Counted from the stretch's first letter, positions 21,844 to 33,780 are shown. The stretch: DNA of 64,000 nucleotides from Dactylonectria macrodidyma (GCA_020744425.1 JAGMUV010000009.1:310001-374000), one strand, 5' to 3'. A program made the numbers and translations. Notes: generated from the letters alone by a model not told the origin.

Positions 21844-23017
21844 ATGTTTTGCATCCCCGATACTATGCTGGCATGCCAGATTGTTGAGGTATGACTCTAC
21901 CTTATGCAGCCTACCTTGGCGGCTAATGAAATCTACAGTTCAAGAAGCCTTATGAAGTTCGTCAGGTGCCTGTGGCAAAGCATTTAAAGCCTCATGAGAT
22001 ACTTATCAAAGTGGCTGTGGCATCTTTTTGCCACACCGATTTCATGGTTCTGGAAGGTCTAACCCGGGCGCCTCTCCCATTAATTCCATCTCACGAGGGA
22101 GCCGGCACAGTTGCCCTGGTAGGCTCGTCTGTTGAACGGTTTCAGCCGGGCATGCGCGTGTTAGGCCATCTGGTGTCTGATCTATGCGGTAAATGTCCAG
22201 AGTGTCGTGGCCCAGAAGGCTGTAGACAGTATTGCGACAACATCGGCGCAGCGCCGGGCTTAAGCCGCGATGGTGCCTTTGCCGAATACATGATTGTCGA
22301 CAGCCGCACAGCAGCGTTATTGCCGGATAGCCTGCCGTTTAAAACGGCAGCTCCTCTAGCATGTGGCGGATGCACCATCTGGAGAGGAGTCATGGAAAGC
22401 GGAGTGAAGGGCGGCGGATGGTTGGCATTGGTAGGCTCCGGCGGCGGCTTAGGACATATCGGGATCCAATTGGCCAAGACCTTGGGCATGTACGTCATTG
22501 GAATTGACGCACGGGATGAAGGGCTAGCTCTCAGTGCCAAGGTTGGAGCAGATATTGTTTTAGATGCTCGAAAAGGTAAAACGGCAGTACTTGATGAGGT
22601 CCTACGAGCAACTGGCGGGAGGGGCGTTGATGCGACCTTGAACGTGTCCGATCACCCAGAGGCAGCTGAAACGGCAGCTACCATTACAAAAAAACATGGT
22701 ACGATGATTCAGATTGCCCAGGTATGTGCCGAATATCTCTACGGCTTCTTCCTGGCGCACTAAACTAATCATGCCAGCCGGCAAATGTGTCCATATCTTT
22801 TCAACATCTTGTGTTTCGGGATGTTCGGGTACAGGGATCGCTCATGTGTTCACCTCAAGAATTCACCAAAATGATTGATTTTGTTGCTAATAATCAAATA
22901 TTTGTCGAAATTGGTGTTTATAGAGGATTGTACGAAGTCCCAAGACTAGCAGAAGATGCGAAGAGTGGGCGACTGGTTGGAAAGGGCGTTGTGATTATTG
23001 ATGAGAACCAGACCTAA
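21844..23017 (+). CDS. Zinc alcohol dehydrogenase (ADH1-type)
   Basis: Three exons (21844..21888, 21939..22721, 22778..23017) give 355 residues. The start MFCIPDTMLACQIVE splices to FKKPYEVRQVPVAKHL, and the last junction gives MIQIAQPANVSISF. The catalytic zinc site is FCHTD plus SHEGAG; the structural zinc lobe is CGKCPECRGPEGCRQYC. The nucleotide fold carries GSGGGLGHIGIQLA, with an acidic VIGID at the end of beta-2, suggesting NAD rather than NADP. The enzyme should interconvert alcohols and aldehydes. Together with the aldo-keto reductase and P450 upstream it makes a three-enzyme oxidoreductive set. A second methionine seven residues later could also start the protein. No defects are seen. 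Confidence 0.9.
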
Positions 23018-23187
23018 GTGGGCACAATTTATCAATACCAATCACGGACAAGTAGCCTTACAATGAGCATTTGCGCATAACGATAAGGAGTGAAATCGCC
23101 TAACTACAGTATTTGTCCTGTACTACCAGACGCCCAAGCTCAGTCACCCTAACCATAAGCCAGGGGTTGCAGACAAACAGCTAGCGA

Positions 23188-23263
23188 TATCCCTAACCTA
23201 TCCCGAAGCTATCCCTGAGCCATCCTGAGCTGTCCCTAAGCCATCCCTGAGCCATCCCTGAGC
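23188..23263. repeat. Seven-unit 11-bp minisatellite
   Basis: Seven tandem units of about 11 bp, consensus YATCCCTGAGC, fill this stretch; the fourth has lost one base. The last two units are identical. It is non-coding. Confidence 0.85.
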
Positions 23264-23276
23264 CCTCTTAATTAGA

Positions 23277-23330
23277 AGTTAGACACTAACCAAATTAAGA
23301 AATTTTGCACCGCAAGTTTGGGAACGTAGA
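23277..23330. repeat. Dispersed repeat, copy 1
   Basis: AGTTAGACACTAA followed by AAATTTTGCACCGCAAGTTT and GGGAACG closely matches the copy at 48242..48328. The spacing between the two blocks differs. It looks like the edge of an old transposon, but no full element or target duplication could be traced. Confidence 0.45.
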
Positions 23331-23653
23331 ACAGCACAAAAATAATTCGAAACGTGGCCGTCGACTACAATCTGCGCCAGAAAAGCGGCTCAACGCGCCA
23401 CTCATGACATAGGGATCAACAACTCCTAAAAGGTTTTGGGGAGATGTTTGGATTATTTCTAGCTCAAAGTAAAGTTAAGGTTGAAGGACCAAGAGGTTTC
23501 AATTGCCCGACTCAATGGATACATGTGGCAACAGATCCTTCACTGAGTACAAGGTAGCTTACGCAAACCGCAACACTATGTAAAAAGAATTAGATATCCT
23601 ATATGGCAATTTTTAAACTCGCTTTACATGTATCTCGCCGCGAATAGTAACTA

Positions 23654-25494
23654 TCACCTACCATAACCTGACTGGTGATACCCTTGAGAGCCTGCCATCT
23701 CATACGGATGTATACGAGGCGACGAGGCAAGCTCTGCGTGCCGAGCATGAAGAGCTGGCGTACTAGACAGCTCACCCGGCGTATTCCTCGCGTACGTCGG
23801 CGGAGGAGACGAGCCCCAGGAGTTGGTGCTGCTATGCCGTTGTTCCTGCGTCCATGCAGTCACTCCCACGCTATCGGCTTCATAGTGGTCGCGAGGAATG
23901 TGTCCGTAGACTGCAGGAGGAGTATGTACTGGCGGCACAGGGACTCGTGGCTTCGGACTCTGCGTCTCAGCAACGGGAGGAGGGAAGTGATAGCTCGTAT
24001 TGGGTCCAGGTACGACGGGAGGAGGACCATATGTGTTACGGTTTCGACGGCGGCACCACCATATGGCAACCAGAATCAAGACAATGCCAGCGACACCGCC
24101 TACAGCCGCGCCGACAATAGTTCCAATAGGTAGGTCGTCCGAATCCGATTTGTTTGAGTCGCCCAGCGCCGAAGAATCGGGGTCCGAAGTTGATGTCGAG
24201 GTTGAAGTATCGCCAGTAGAATCAGAATCAGAATCCGACGTCGCGCTATCGGAATCTGAGTCTGAGTTGCCGACGTGTTTAGTCTCGGTTTCGGTCACTG
24301 TAACCATCTCCTCGGCGTTTACATAGTTGGTAAGGGTAATCTCTTCCGTTTCGAAGTCCGTCGAATACTCCGTGTGCCATTCCGTCTCGGTTGTCGTGTC
24401 CACCTCCGTTGTCGTCGACGTCTCGGTGACCCAATTTGTCTCTGTAGCCGTATCTCGTCGATCGATCTCTATTCCGCGGAGAAGCAGCACCTCGGCAAGG
24501 GCGTTGAGGCTCTGGGCGGGCCGGATGTTAAACACCTGCGGCGGGGCCTTTGTACATTTCGCTGTCGGGTTTACTTCCGAAGGCTCGAGCCATTCCGTCT
24601 TCGTAGGATATGCGAACATGGCTCGTTTAACTCGGTGGGCTGCCGCGTCCGTGATGTACGTAGTCGTCGTAATCGTTGTCGTTCCCGTGTCAACGTTGGA
24701 CACCGTAACCCGGACGGTGGAATCTTCGGTTTTCGTTGTCTCTTCGGTGGTAGTTGCGTCTTCGGAGACGGTCTCCCATTGGGTCTCGGTTTCCCATACT
24801 GTTGTCGTAGAAGTTTCCGTGACCCTAACATGGTAGACTCTCTTTAGCGATGCATGGCCTTGTCAGATGAAAGAGGGGCGATGGGCACTCACGTTTTGTC
24901 CAGGCACAATCGATTGTCGTTGTCGCATGACTGATCAGGGTTGCAACACTGAAAGCCTATAGTTAGCAGCTGTTGTTCCTTGAGTCAAGTCCCGCGTGGA
25001 ACTTGAATCAACAATAGACTTGGGCCAAAGGAAGGGCATACGAAATTCTCCTCACCGCTTGGCAGACAGCAAATTGTGTTCACAAAACAACACACTCCGC
25101 TCCCGTCTGGACAGCAAATTGAGTCCGAGGGACAGCACCATCCGCTGTCCGACGAGCCGCAGCACCTCCAACCAGCAGAACAAGAACCTCCATTATTCCA
25201 AGTACAGCCGTCGTCTTGTCGTCGCATCATGTCCATGTCAGACATAGGGTTGGGTAGGAGCACCTGGGAAGCCAGCGGAGGATGTCGTGGAGTGTTCTTC
25301 TGGCTGACGTAGGCCCAGTGATGGATAAATGCCTGGACCTCATCTTGGTCTGTCGTGTTGAGCGCTCGTGCACTTCGTTCGAGGTTCCGATGCTCAACCC
25401 ATGTCGACGAGATTGCAGTGCAATGGATCAAGAGGGCAAACAAGACTGCAAGGCGATCGTAACGGCGCATCTTGAACAACGACCACCGCATCAA
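23654..25494 (-). CDS. Cys-rich single-pass membrane protein, cell-wall sensor-like
   Basis: Three exons (25494..25042, 24948..24893, 24824..23654) give 559 residues; junctions read SGEENFCCNPDQSC and LDKTVTETSTTT. A signal peptide (LAVLFALLIHCTAIS) precedes a propeptide-like part. A region with many CC pairs follows (GWRCCGSSDSGWCCPSDSIC and on), over 18 cysteines in about 65 residues, resembling granulin-like disulfide ladders. A long Thr/Glu stalk, a possible Kex2 site (HRVKR), an SDSDSDS/TSTS tract, one membrane helix (IGTIVGAAVGGVAGIVLILV) and a proline-rich cytoplasmic tail complete it. The plan is that of fungal wall sensors (WSC/Mid2-like), but the Cys module is not a WSC domain. An alternative start is MRRYDRLAV at 25470. 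The function is unknown. Confidence 0.75.
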
Positions 25495-27482
25495 GGACTC
25501 GATTTAGTGTGCAAAATTAAAATAAGAATAAGGTGAGCTCCGTTTTCCCTCCACCCCGCCCCTCCCTCATATTACCGCTCCATCCAGTTGCCAAATCCCA
25601 ACAGCCACCCCGCGCATCTTGAGGCTGAAGAGGGCTGAAGAGGAAGGGGTTAGACGCGGTAAAGGAGGACGGCCTACCAGGGTCAGTATTGGTTGCTAAC
25701 TATGCACTTACGCGTACTAAAAAGTTCGAAGCGGACCGGCAACGCTGCCCTCTTATCGGCGCCTGGGAGACGCAGCCAAGGAGGATTTTGTTGCAGAGTG
25801 ACGTCTTGGACGCCGTCTCGCGGAAGCACGACCACTCGTGACCCTCCTCTTTCGTTCCTTTTTGCCGTGGCCCCCACACTAATACGGGATACGATCGACG
25901 TTTCCGCCCTTGTGGTGAATTGTTAGCAGCTTGGCAGCCTTATTTTCATCCCGCCCCCCGCGCCGTCGAATTATTTTAAGTCTCTTTTCCTTTCAGCTGT
26001 CTGCGTCTTTGAGTCTCAGCCGTCATTGCGGCTGTGATAAACTGAGGGTTGAGACTACTCAAGGGAAAAGTTGAAGGCATTCGCTCATTACCACTATACA
26101 AACAGCAGACCTCCCATCAGCACATTCAACTGTCCTCTCGCAGCCCTCTATTATCTCTTATCCCAGCCATTATGAGGCCATCTCATTCACATATCAAGCG
26201 CCTACTGCAACGCTCGCAGGTTAGTGTGACCAAGCTATAAAAGCCATAAGCCCTAGTCAAGCGCCACTGCTGCTTTATTCGCCCAACTACGACCTTGCTT
26301 GCTTGCTAACATCTGCAACCCCGCCAACCCGCTCAACAAGACTTGGCCAGAGCTCAGGAAGCCGCTAGCTCCCGGACGAGCTCGGATGGCGGTGGCAGAG
26401 CCCCAATTTGAGTCGCGTGCTAGTGGCCAAGAATTCCCTTATCAATTCGTGATGCTGTTTGCTAATGCTCAATTTGGTCGTTGCTATTTTTATCTATGTT
26501 GTCGGTACGCTGTGTCTGACGGGCGAAGTTACTGCTGAATTGGTTGTCCACTCCGTCAAGGGCGAGTATCGATGAGGTTATATGGCTGTACCTCATTTAT
26601 TCATGACACGCTCTCGCCGGAGTGAAGCGAGCATTCATGTCAGTGTGCCCAAAGTATTTCATAGACCTGTTCCCTAGCCTAAACCAAGCTTGCCGCCATG
26701 TGTCTAGCCTGTCACTGTGGCGCCTATTTCCAGCTCTCAAAAAGAAGCTAGTTTACGGCTTGCCGATTTGGGCAGTCACGCTGATCATCGCTAGACAGGA
26801 TTGTAAAATAGTGCTTCTAGCAGCAGTGCCCAATACACAAATCGCAGGATACCTTCACGCAACTTATTAGTTCCGGGCCGGCCACGCCCTGTCTCCAATG
26901 TAGTCATCGTCGCTTCATTCACCCTATCCAATCAACGTCAGGGAGTTTAAAACCACCCAGCTAACTAGAACAACTGCTCAGTGTCGTTTTTCTGTAGTCG
27001 CCACATACATAGTATTGATGGATCTTTTCGATTGTCGCTGCTTAGTGCAGTTTGAGTCTTATTGAGGCACTTCGGATGCTCTGAAGGGAGCTTAGGCGTT
27101 CAATGATGATTTCGTTCTCTTTCTCTTAGCAAATATACAGTTTATGCTTATGTCGGGTAATTCGGATTGCGACTTTCGGACATTTGTTGACGTGACTCAT
27201 ACGATGCCGATCAAGTGTCACCGACAAATCGGCATCTTAGCATTCAGACAATCCTCAATTCTTGCACCTGATTACCTGTGGCTCAGCGCTCAAACATCAG
27301 CTTGGCTACTTTGACTTGATCAACCAGTTGTGCGTCGCCAAATTCTGATGCGACTGACATAATAACTATCTCGCTCACCCTGTCTGTCTAGGTTCTGGAA
27401 TCACCTACCCTAGAGCACTCTTGGCCACGAAGGGCCAGCCGCGAATCCAAGACGCAACATCTCAACTCAGAGCACCTACATC
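25495..27482. other. Long intergenic region, no gene recognised
   Basis: About 2 kb between two divergent genes. Open frames are short and show no family motif or signal. The part after about 26880 probably holds the promoter of the PNP-oxidase-like gene. No tandem or inverted repeat of note was seen by eye. Confidence 0.5.
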
Positions 27483-28154
27483 ATGGAAATCTCCGACGAC
27501 TCAATGAGAACCAAGCTTCGTAAAATTCCGGTGCTCAAAGGGTCATCCCAAGATGCACACCTAGACGCAATGCCTGATACCCCGCAGGAGGCGTTCAGCA
27601 TCTGGCTAGACAAGGCAATCGAGGAGGGCGTTACAGAGCCACACGCGATGACTCTGTCCACGGTCGATGAGAATGGTTGGCCGGATGCTCGCGTTCTCAT
27701 TCTGAAGAACGTTGACTATCGCGGTTGGCACTTTGCAATCAAAGCCGACAGCCCCAAAGGCCAGCAGATCAGCAACAATCAGCATGTTGCGCTCACCTTC
27801 TATTGGCCCCAGCAGGCTCGCCAAATCCGTCTCCGAGGGAGTGCCATTCAACTGCCAGAGAAGGAGTGTACCGAAGACTTCACTGCACGCCCGGCTAGTT
27901 CTAAAATTAGCGCGATGGCGTCCAAGCAAAGCCAGGTGCTCGGAACCAGCGACGAGCTTCAGAAGAGTCTCGTCGAGGCTAAGTCCATCTTGGACAAGGA
28001 CCCAACTCTTATTATGCCGGGATGGAAGGTGTATGCAGTCACACCGGATGTTGTGGAGTTTTGGCAGGGTAAATCGGATCGACTCCATGAAAGGCTGCAA
28101 TACACGCGAACAACTGGCAATCAGAGCTGGGAAAGAAAGGCACTTTGGCCTTAA
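27483..28154 (+). CDS. Pyridoxamine 5'-phosphate oxidase-like flavoprotein
   Basis: This single exon encodes 223 residues. The FMN-binding split barrel shows EPHAMTLSTVDENGWPDARV, LKNVDYRGWHFA, SPKGQQISNN and ALTFYWPQQARQIRLRG. The C-terminal segment PDVVEFWQGKSDRLHERL is the PNPOx dimerisation motif. The length is near the ~220 residues usual for PdxH-type enzymes. It may oxidise PNP/PMP to PLP, or act on another substrate in the PhzG-like branch that shares this C-terminus. The usual ending after Arg-Leu is kept but ends KALWP. It appears intact. There is no obvious partner nearby. Confidence 0.85.
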   Translation: MEISDDSMRTKLRKIPVLKGSSQDAHLDAMPDTPQEAFSIWLDKAIEEGVTEPHAMTLSTVDENGWPDARVLILKNVDYRGWHFAIKADSPKGQQISNNQHVALTFYWPQQARQIRLRGSAIQLPEKECTEDFTARPASSKISAMASKQSQVLGTSDELQKSLVEAKSILDKDPTLIMPGWKVYAVTPDVVEFWQGKSDRLHERLQYTRTTGNQSWERKALWP

Positions 28155-29214
28155 GGGGTACTATAAGGAGCGTACTTTCAAGGTGTAATTAATGTATTAA
28201 AGGTGGAGCTAGGGTCGAAGGAATGCAATTGGCTCTGCCATTTGACGGGCCTGACTGTCTCGTTTATATTGACCAACAAGAGGCTCTTTGTCATGAGTCA
28301 TGTAAGACTAGCCAGCTCAATCCTGACTTCATCTTATGGAAGCAGTCGCTGCCATTAGAACCTAGTAAGTATCACAAAGCCTCTCAGTCTGAACCCACAT
28401 CAGATTGGATACGGCGGGAATTTCGTCGACGAAACCATAAACCATGGGTGCCTCATCCTCTAGCGTGGCCTCGGTAGCGGCATCATCCCGGTGTCTGTTA
28501 CTGGATTACTCTGATAGCCTGGGAGGGTTTCCGTTTTGCTATTGCAACCAAATCCAGTCGGTGTTGCCATGGTGTAGGAAGGAGAGGGGATCTGTAGGTT
28601 TTGTAACATTAGCCGGATACGTCGAACGGCATCAAAGGGAAGCTAAAATTATCATTTAAGAAGTAGTAATTGAGCATATCACCGCCGACTCTACCGTGAG
28701 TACTGCGATGCGGTGCATTTTCCACAGATGGGCGGAAGAGAGCTTACCCATTAATCGGCGATGGTGTCGTTGGCCACAGTGGGCTCGGAGCACTGCTCGA
28801 AAGACTCAATGGAGAAGCTCCGCTGCACAGAATGGGAAAATAAAAACAATAGCTGCTGCGACAGCTATCAAGTCAGAGGTGCAACAAGACAAGGAGCATA
28901 TCTTAGCAGAGCGTAAAGGCAGGTCAAATTGGAGAAAAAAAAGCGATTGTACTGCTATTTGGCGGACCTGATAGTCACTTTTTATACTATCAACTAGCCA
29001 GAGACTCATTTGCCCGACTTATGTAATGCTAGCTAGCTTGACGCTCATTAAAACCCCAAGTATTCAAGGTCCCGATCACACTACATAAGCTTGAACGGTA
29101 TTCAAAGCTTGAGTTGGATGTAATGCATAGGATTTAAAGGATTCAAACATCTTCAAGCATCGATAGCATGCGAATTAGGAACAGCTAACACTCTATGAGT
29201 CTACTGCTAGGACA
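28155..29214. other. Intergenic, no gene recognised
   Basis: One kilobase between convergent genes. Short frames lack motifs. I see no transposon ends or tandem repeats. Confidence 0.5.
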
Positions 29215-31318
29215 TTAAAGGTCACGAAAGGGTATGCCTTGAAGCCGCTCTCCTAGAGCAAGACACTTGTCCCAACCGAATTCAAGAAGTAGCTGTCCTG
29301 CTCCTCCTCGATACTTGTCATCATACTCCTCAGCACTCATTGATCTGATCTCGTTACTGGGCCCAATTGCCAGCACCTTATCATCGTTTTTCTGGTCGTC
29401 GCGGTACGCAAATTCAATCAAGACCTCATCCATCCTCTTGCCTAGACCAATGCCGGCATCGTCGAGCCATGCGTCTACATTACGGAATAAAAAGGCGATA
29501 TCAAGCACATGTGATGCCAGCCCATGGTAAGCGCCCACAAAGGGGTTAGGCTGCGAGATGGCCCGTATCGTTAGAAACTCCAAACTAGAAAACTGTCGAT
29601 TAAAGAAAGAGGTGGCAGCCTACCTGGTCCATGTGATACTCCCGCACCTTGACGCTCTCGCTGTATCGAAGATTCTTGCCGGCTGCTATCACTGGCAAAT
29701 GAAACCGAAGATCGGAGATGAGCCTCAACATGCCCAAGTCCGCTCGGTCTCCGTCAAGCGAATATGTCGCTCTGATCCGCCGAGCTCCGGTGATTCCCAA
29801 GATATCATTGCATGCGGCAATGGTCTTGTCTTTGGCATTAGGATCATCGAGATATCCCGAGTGTAGAATGGTTCCCTTTGTCAGGCTCTGTCAGCATTCT
29901 CACCCCTGTCTCAGAAGCGATCACACAACGTACATCGTGGGCCATATCGCCGATCAATATGCTGCGGCACCATGTGTTCTGGATGTATAAGTCTTCATTG
30001 CGCAAGCCGGTGAGGAACTCTGGGTCTAGCGTAGGGCTCCAGTGTTGGATGAGCGGGATTGTTTGGACAATTTGCGTCGCGGGCATTTCGCGAAGCCTCT
30101 CTACGGCTTCAGGAATATCGTTAGCTTTGAATCCCAGATATGACAGGTTCTCACGGAGCATGGCCGTTTGCCAAGCCATAGAGCGCGGCCTCCGAGCAGA
30201 TATGTCCCCTGACAACAACACTGCCTGGGAAAACAGTGGTTCGGGTGTCGCAAGAAGTGTCGAGAGACTGACTGTGTGTGCGTTAGCTCGGAGTGCCTGT
30301 AGCAGTCGTCTTTGGCAATGTGACTGACTTGCTCCGGCCGATTCGCCAAATGCCGTAATGGAGTCTGCGTTTCCACCAAAGCCCTCAATGTTCTGCTTGA
30401 TCTATGCGAATTCGTGTTATCATCTCCACGAGATCCACGCTTCCCAATACTTCTCTTGCACATACCCATTTGAAGGCGCAGGCTTGGTCCTTTAGGCCAA
30501 AGTTGCCGCTTATGCCCGCCTGCTCTGAGGCTAAGAAGCCAAACACACCGAGTCGGTAACTTGTGCTGGGTTAGCTAGCTCAGTGGGTTCATTGTGTTGT
30601 CGAGTGAGCTCAAGAGCTGACTTAATCGAGACGCAGATGCAAGGCTTTCCGCGGTCAACGGAATGCGCTACGAACTTGGAAAGATCTAGCTCCTCAAATA
30701 TCTCAAATCAGTCGCTGCTCAATCAAGCCCACGAGCTGTCATTCAGTGGATGCGTTACTGACCATACTGGGGCCATGCATTACATTCAAGAGAGAACGCG
30801 CCGCTAAATCCCAGTCAGTGAGTATCAACTGCAACAGCAAAAGCGATTCAGAGACTTGCGAAACTTGGGGCAGAAGAGAAGTCAACTGACCCGTGAACCC
30901 TAGAAGTGCAGTGTCAGCAACATTTCCTCGACACTAATTCATGGGAGACTACGTACCAGACCAACACGGGCAACTTGTCACCAAGTACAAGCCTAGCCGG
31001 CCGCGTGATGACTAAATTGAGGCACTTGGTCTCGCTCTCGGCAACATCTCTTTCCCCTAGCTGCATGTCTCCGACCAGTGCAAGATCGCCTCTTTGGCCT
31101 CCCTCTCCCTGAGGGCTGGCGGGTCCAAAACAGGTTGCATCAAAAGTCCGGGTGCTCAGTTTCCCGTGCAGGAGAACCGGATGTTTCCACCTCCCAGGAA
31201 TGGAGCCAAATGGAATACCTCGAAACTGAACAACGCCTTCATCCTCTAGAGATATGCCTTCGATTCTACCCAAGGTTGGGTGGTTGACAACGTGCAACGG
31301 CTCGATGTAGGGGGACAT
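29215..31318 (-). CDS. Type-B carboxylesterase with a 9-nt microexon
   Basis: Nine exons (31318..30957, 30899..30891, 30803..30763, 30685..30622, 30559..30466, 30401..30329, 30271..29934, 29875..29624, 29550..29215) give 522 residues. All eight introns are GT-AG, and every junction keeps frame and family text. The oxyanion-hole motif VWVHGGAF is built from three exons, the middle one only nine bases (30899..30891). The nucleophile is Ser211 in GESAGA. Other conserved text includes INYRLGVFGFL, GNFGLKDQACAFKWI, LLSGDI and, near the catalytic His, AYHGLASHVLDIAFLF. It should hydrolyse carboxylic esters. No signal peptide is evident, so it is probably intracellular. Exon density is far above its neighbours. 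Confidence 0.85.
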
Positions 31319-31645
31319 TTCCTTTCGTTTTGCGTGTCGAACCTTAGTGTTGTGAACTGTCTGCTGCGTTGATTTTCAGCGCAAACAACCCACTACGGCA
31401 CATAAGCAGAGGCATGCCTGATCTTGTTATGTACTGTCCAGTGCCTTGTGGACGTGTGGGACTTGGGATCACATAGGTACGTAGCACGTGGGGATGATAG
31501 TGCGCCAAGATCACCCCACATGGTGCGGTGTTACAAAGCATCCATCGCAACGTCCACAATGGGTCATGCCCTTCATGCATAGATTCAAGATCCTAGCCTT
31601 GCTGAATTAGATGCACCTTGCCAGGCACGGCTTCCATCTGCTATC
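31319..31645. other. Intergenic between esterase start and pseudogene
   Basis: This is the promoter side of the carboxylesterase. No gene or repeat was recognised. Confidence 0.5.
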
Positions 31646-32886
31646 GTCCGCTTTGGCATCAACAAAATATGTCACTCCCCTTCTGAAGCTATCGGTGATG
31701 TGAGGAGCGGATCTACTGGTCAGTGGATTCAGCTTCTCTAGCGTGCCCAACACTCTTACCAACGTTCTTCTAGATCGACATGATATCTCAGACCTGGTCA
31801 GGGTTTCGAATAATGCCTAGGTGCCAGGGGATGGGCCTGATGAGTAACCCCATCAATGTTTGTTGGGAGGTCAAACAGGTCAACATCTAGGCACGGGCTA
31901 AATTGAAAAGATGATTGCATCATATTGTGGCGATAACAAGACGTTTGAAAGGATGTACCTGGAAGGAGCACTAGATCTTGAGCTGACGCCTCAAGGGATC
32001 ATGGCGGAAGACAGCAAGCGACGCAGTGTGCCGGCTTTCTATGCCGCCGCAGGGTACGGAACGATCAGTAAGTATTCCGTCAGTGCCTACGGTTCCTAGT
32101 ACAACATGGCTGAAGCTTTAGGTCAATCGGGAGAAATGCCAAGTTTGATCCAACACGCATGGAACGATCAACAAAATGTCAACACCCTGGGAAAGCAGAG
32201 TCTTTGCCGGCAAGCCGTACAATCCCAAGGCTATTCAGGGAGACGTGGCGTCGGAGGAGAAACACATTGAGTTGGTATACTTCCAATATCCCGACGAAAT
32301 GTCCAAGTCAAATACATTCGATTCAGACATTCCTCGCATCGACGCCAATTGCAAAGTTGATGCATCACAGTCGCAGAAACTAGTGTCATGGCTGCCAGGA
32401 AACTACGTATCGCGAAGAGCGCTATGAAAGATCTCAATCATGGCATGAACGTCAACCTTGGAATTGGAATGCCTCTGGTAACCCCAGTTTTCCTCACTGA
32501 ATGGGTTGAGGTCATACTGCAATACGAGAATGGCATCCTTGGCATGGCAGGTACCCGAAGCCTGGCGAAGACGACCCCGACCTGATTAACCCTGAAAAGG
32601 AGGATGTCAGGGTCGACGCAGGCCCGTCTTTTTTGGTAACCAAAAAATTTATCTCAGAATCGGTTTTGGGAGGATCAGTCTGAACATGCTGGACACCTTG
32701 CAGGTCAACATGGATAGGGTGAGTCTCCGTGCATCTGAAGACTTGAGAGGTAGAGTAGAGAGGGCTGACCCTCAAGATGTCGTCAACTACATGCTGCCAG
32801 GCAAGGTCAAAGGCATCGACGGAGCCATAAATCTTGTTGCCAACTCTTCCAAGATCAAAGTGATTAGTACTAGTGGCAGAATTTGA
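31646..32886 (+). pseudogene. Succinyl-CoA:3-oxoacid CoA-transferase, decayed
   Basis: Pieces of both halves of a SCOT-type enzyme lie in order but in different frames. The alpha half gives INKICHSPSEAIGDVRSGST, then VPNTLTNVLLDRHDISDLVR (another frame), MIASYCGDNKTFERMYLEGA with ELTPQG, and VFAGKPYNPKAIQGDVA. The beta half gives NVNLGIGMPLVTP with ENGILGMAG, DLINPEKEDVRVDAGPSF, and MLPGKVKGIDGAINLVANSS. In-frame stops (for example near 31820 and 31848) and at least four frameshifts make a working protein impossible, and the catalytic Glu segment ENGxLG survives only as a relic. The ancestral enzyme would have activated acetoacetate or 3-oxoadipate with succinyl-CoA. The extreme C-terminus was not found. 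Confidence 0.82.
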
Positions 32887-33780
32887 TGGTGTATCTAAAA
32901 GAGCTTCGAACCATGACCGAAGCACCGTTTGAGGCGTCTCCTGACCCCAAGCCGTACAACATGTAGGGCTTACCGTAGCATAGGTTGGATTCAATCTTGG
33001 GGACCAAGTCACATTACGGCACCTCATGGATTTGGAACTACATCGAAGAGCCCACGCGTTGACGTCCGCCGTGACTTCACCGTCAGTACTCTCACAGAAT
33101 GTGTGGAATACCTGGCTGTAATTTCCGCTTGCAGCGAGACGAGACTGTCCCATCCCGTGCCCTGCTGACCCTCAAAGCCCTCAAGAACGCCTTGACGTCC
33201 ATCCACATGATGCAATGCACGGCACTGGCACACTGCAGATGAGTGTTGTCCCAAATGAGTCGCTGCGTCCCACATCCCCACATCCCCACATGGACCACTC
33301 ACACCACATCACTTACGAAACATTCTCACGACTCGGGTACCACTACTCCCGCTGACCCGGCTGTGATGCGCTGGCCGAATCAAGTCTGAGGCTCTGGGTC
33401 ATCGGCGGTGTTCATGTGTCTCGTTTGTGCCCCATGACTGGCTCCGCCGGTTACCCCTATATTCTGTCATGCCTCGTCTTTCAGAAATCTCGATGTTTGG
33501 CACGAGGAATTCAGCAACATGAATTTTAGCCTCAAACAGAATGCGAGGCTGAGAGGAAATCGTAGTCACAATGTTGAGCCGACTATGAAACATTCTACTG
33601 AGATTCGCCACATTCATATCTTGTAAAGTTGGGTAACAGAACACGCTTTCTGGCCCCTTGAACAGGTGCTGTGTGGGGTCTAGGCAGGGCACAACGCGCA
33701 GCACAGGCATGTACTTACAGCAATGTTGAGCCCACACCGTGGCGGCCAGCTTTATCGTAGTCATATGTCGCGCTTGAAGT
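32887..33780. other. Decayed or non-coding gap between two pseudogenes
   Basis: The stretch probably includes the lost 3' part of the CoA-transferase relic and 5' flank of the thiolase relic. I could not align any part to either family. The pentamer-like CACATCCC occurs in a short tandem near 33278..33292. Confidence 0.4.

Larger units (their letters stand above)
23018..23653. other. Intergenic with minisatellite and dispersed repeat
   Basis: This gap lies between convergent genes. It holds the 11-bp minisatellite at 23188..23263 and a copy of a dispersed repeat at 23277..23330; both are listed separately. No gene is seen. Confidence 0.55.

Noticed and set aside
23188..23263. Possible CRISPR-like or telomeric array
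   Set aside because: The 11-bp units are adjacent without spacers and do not match telomere repeats; it is a simple minisatellite.
24000..24836. Several long frames opposite the membrane protein gene
   Set aside because: The Thr/Ser/Asp repeat codons create open antisense frames; only the minus strand gives a signal peptide, Cys module and membrane helix in order.
26622..26870. Small plus-strand frame in the long gap before the PNP-oxidase-like gene
   Set aside because: No conserved motif, no splice partners, and its length is expected by chance.
27606..28100. Antisense frame over the PNP-oxidase-like gene
   Set aside because: It has no motif, and the sense strand encodes a complete known family.
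33399..33764. Minus-strand 121-residue frame between the pseudogenes
   Set aside because: No recognisable motif, flanked by decayed DNA, and no partner exons were found.
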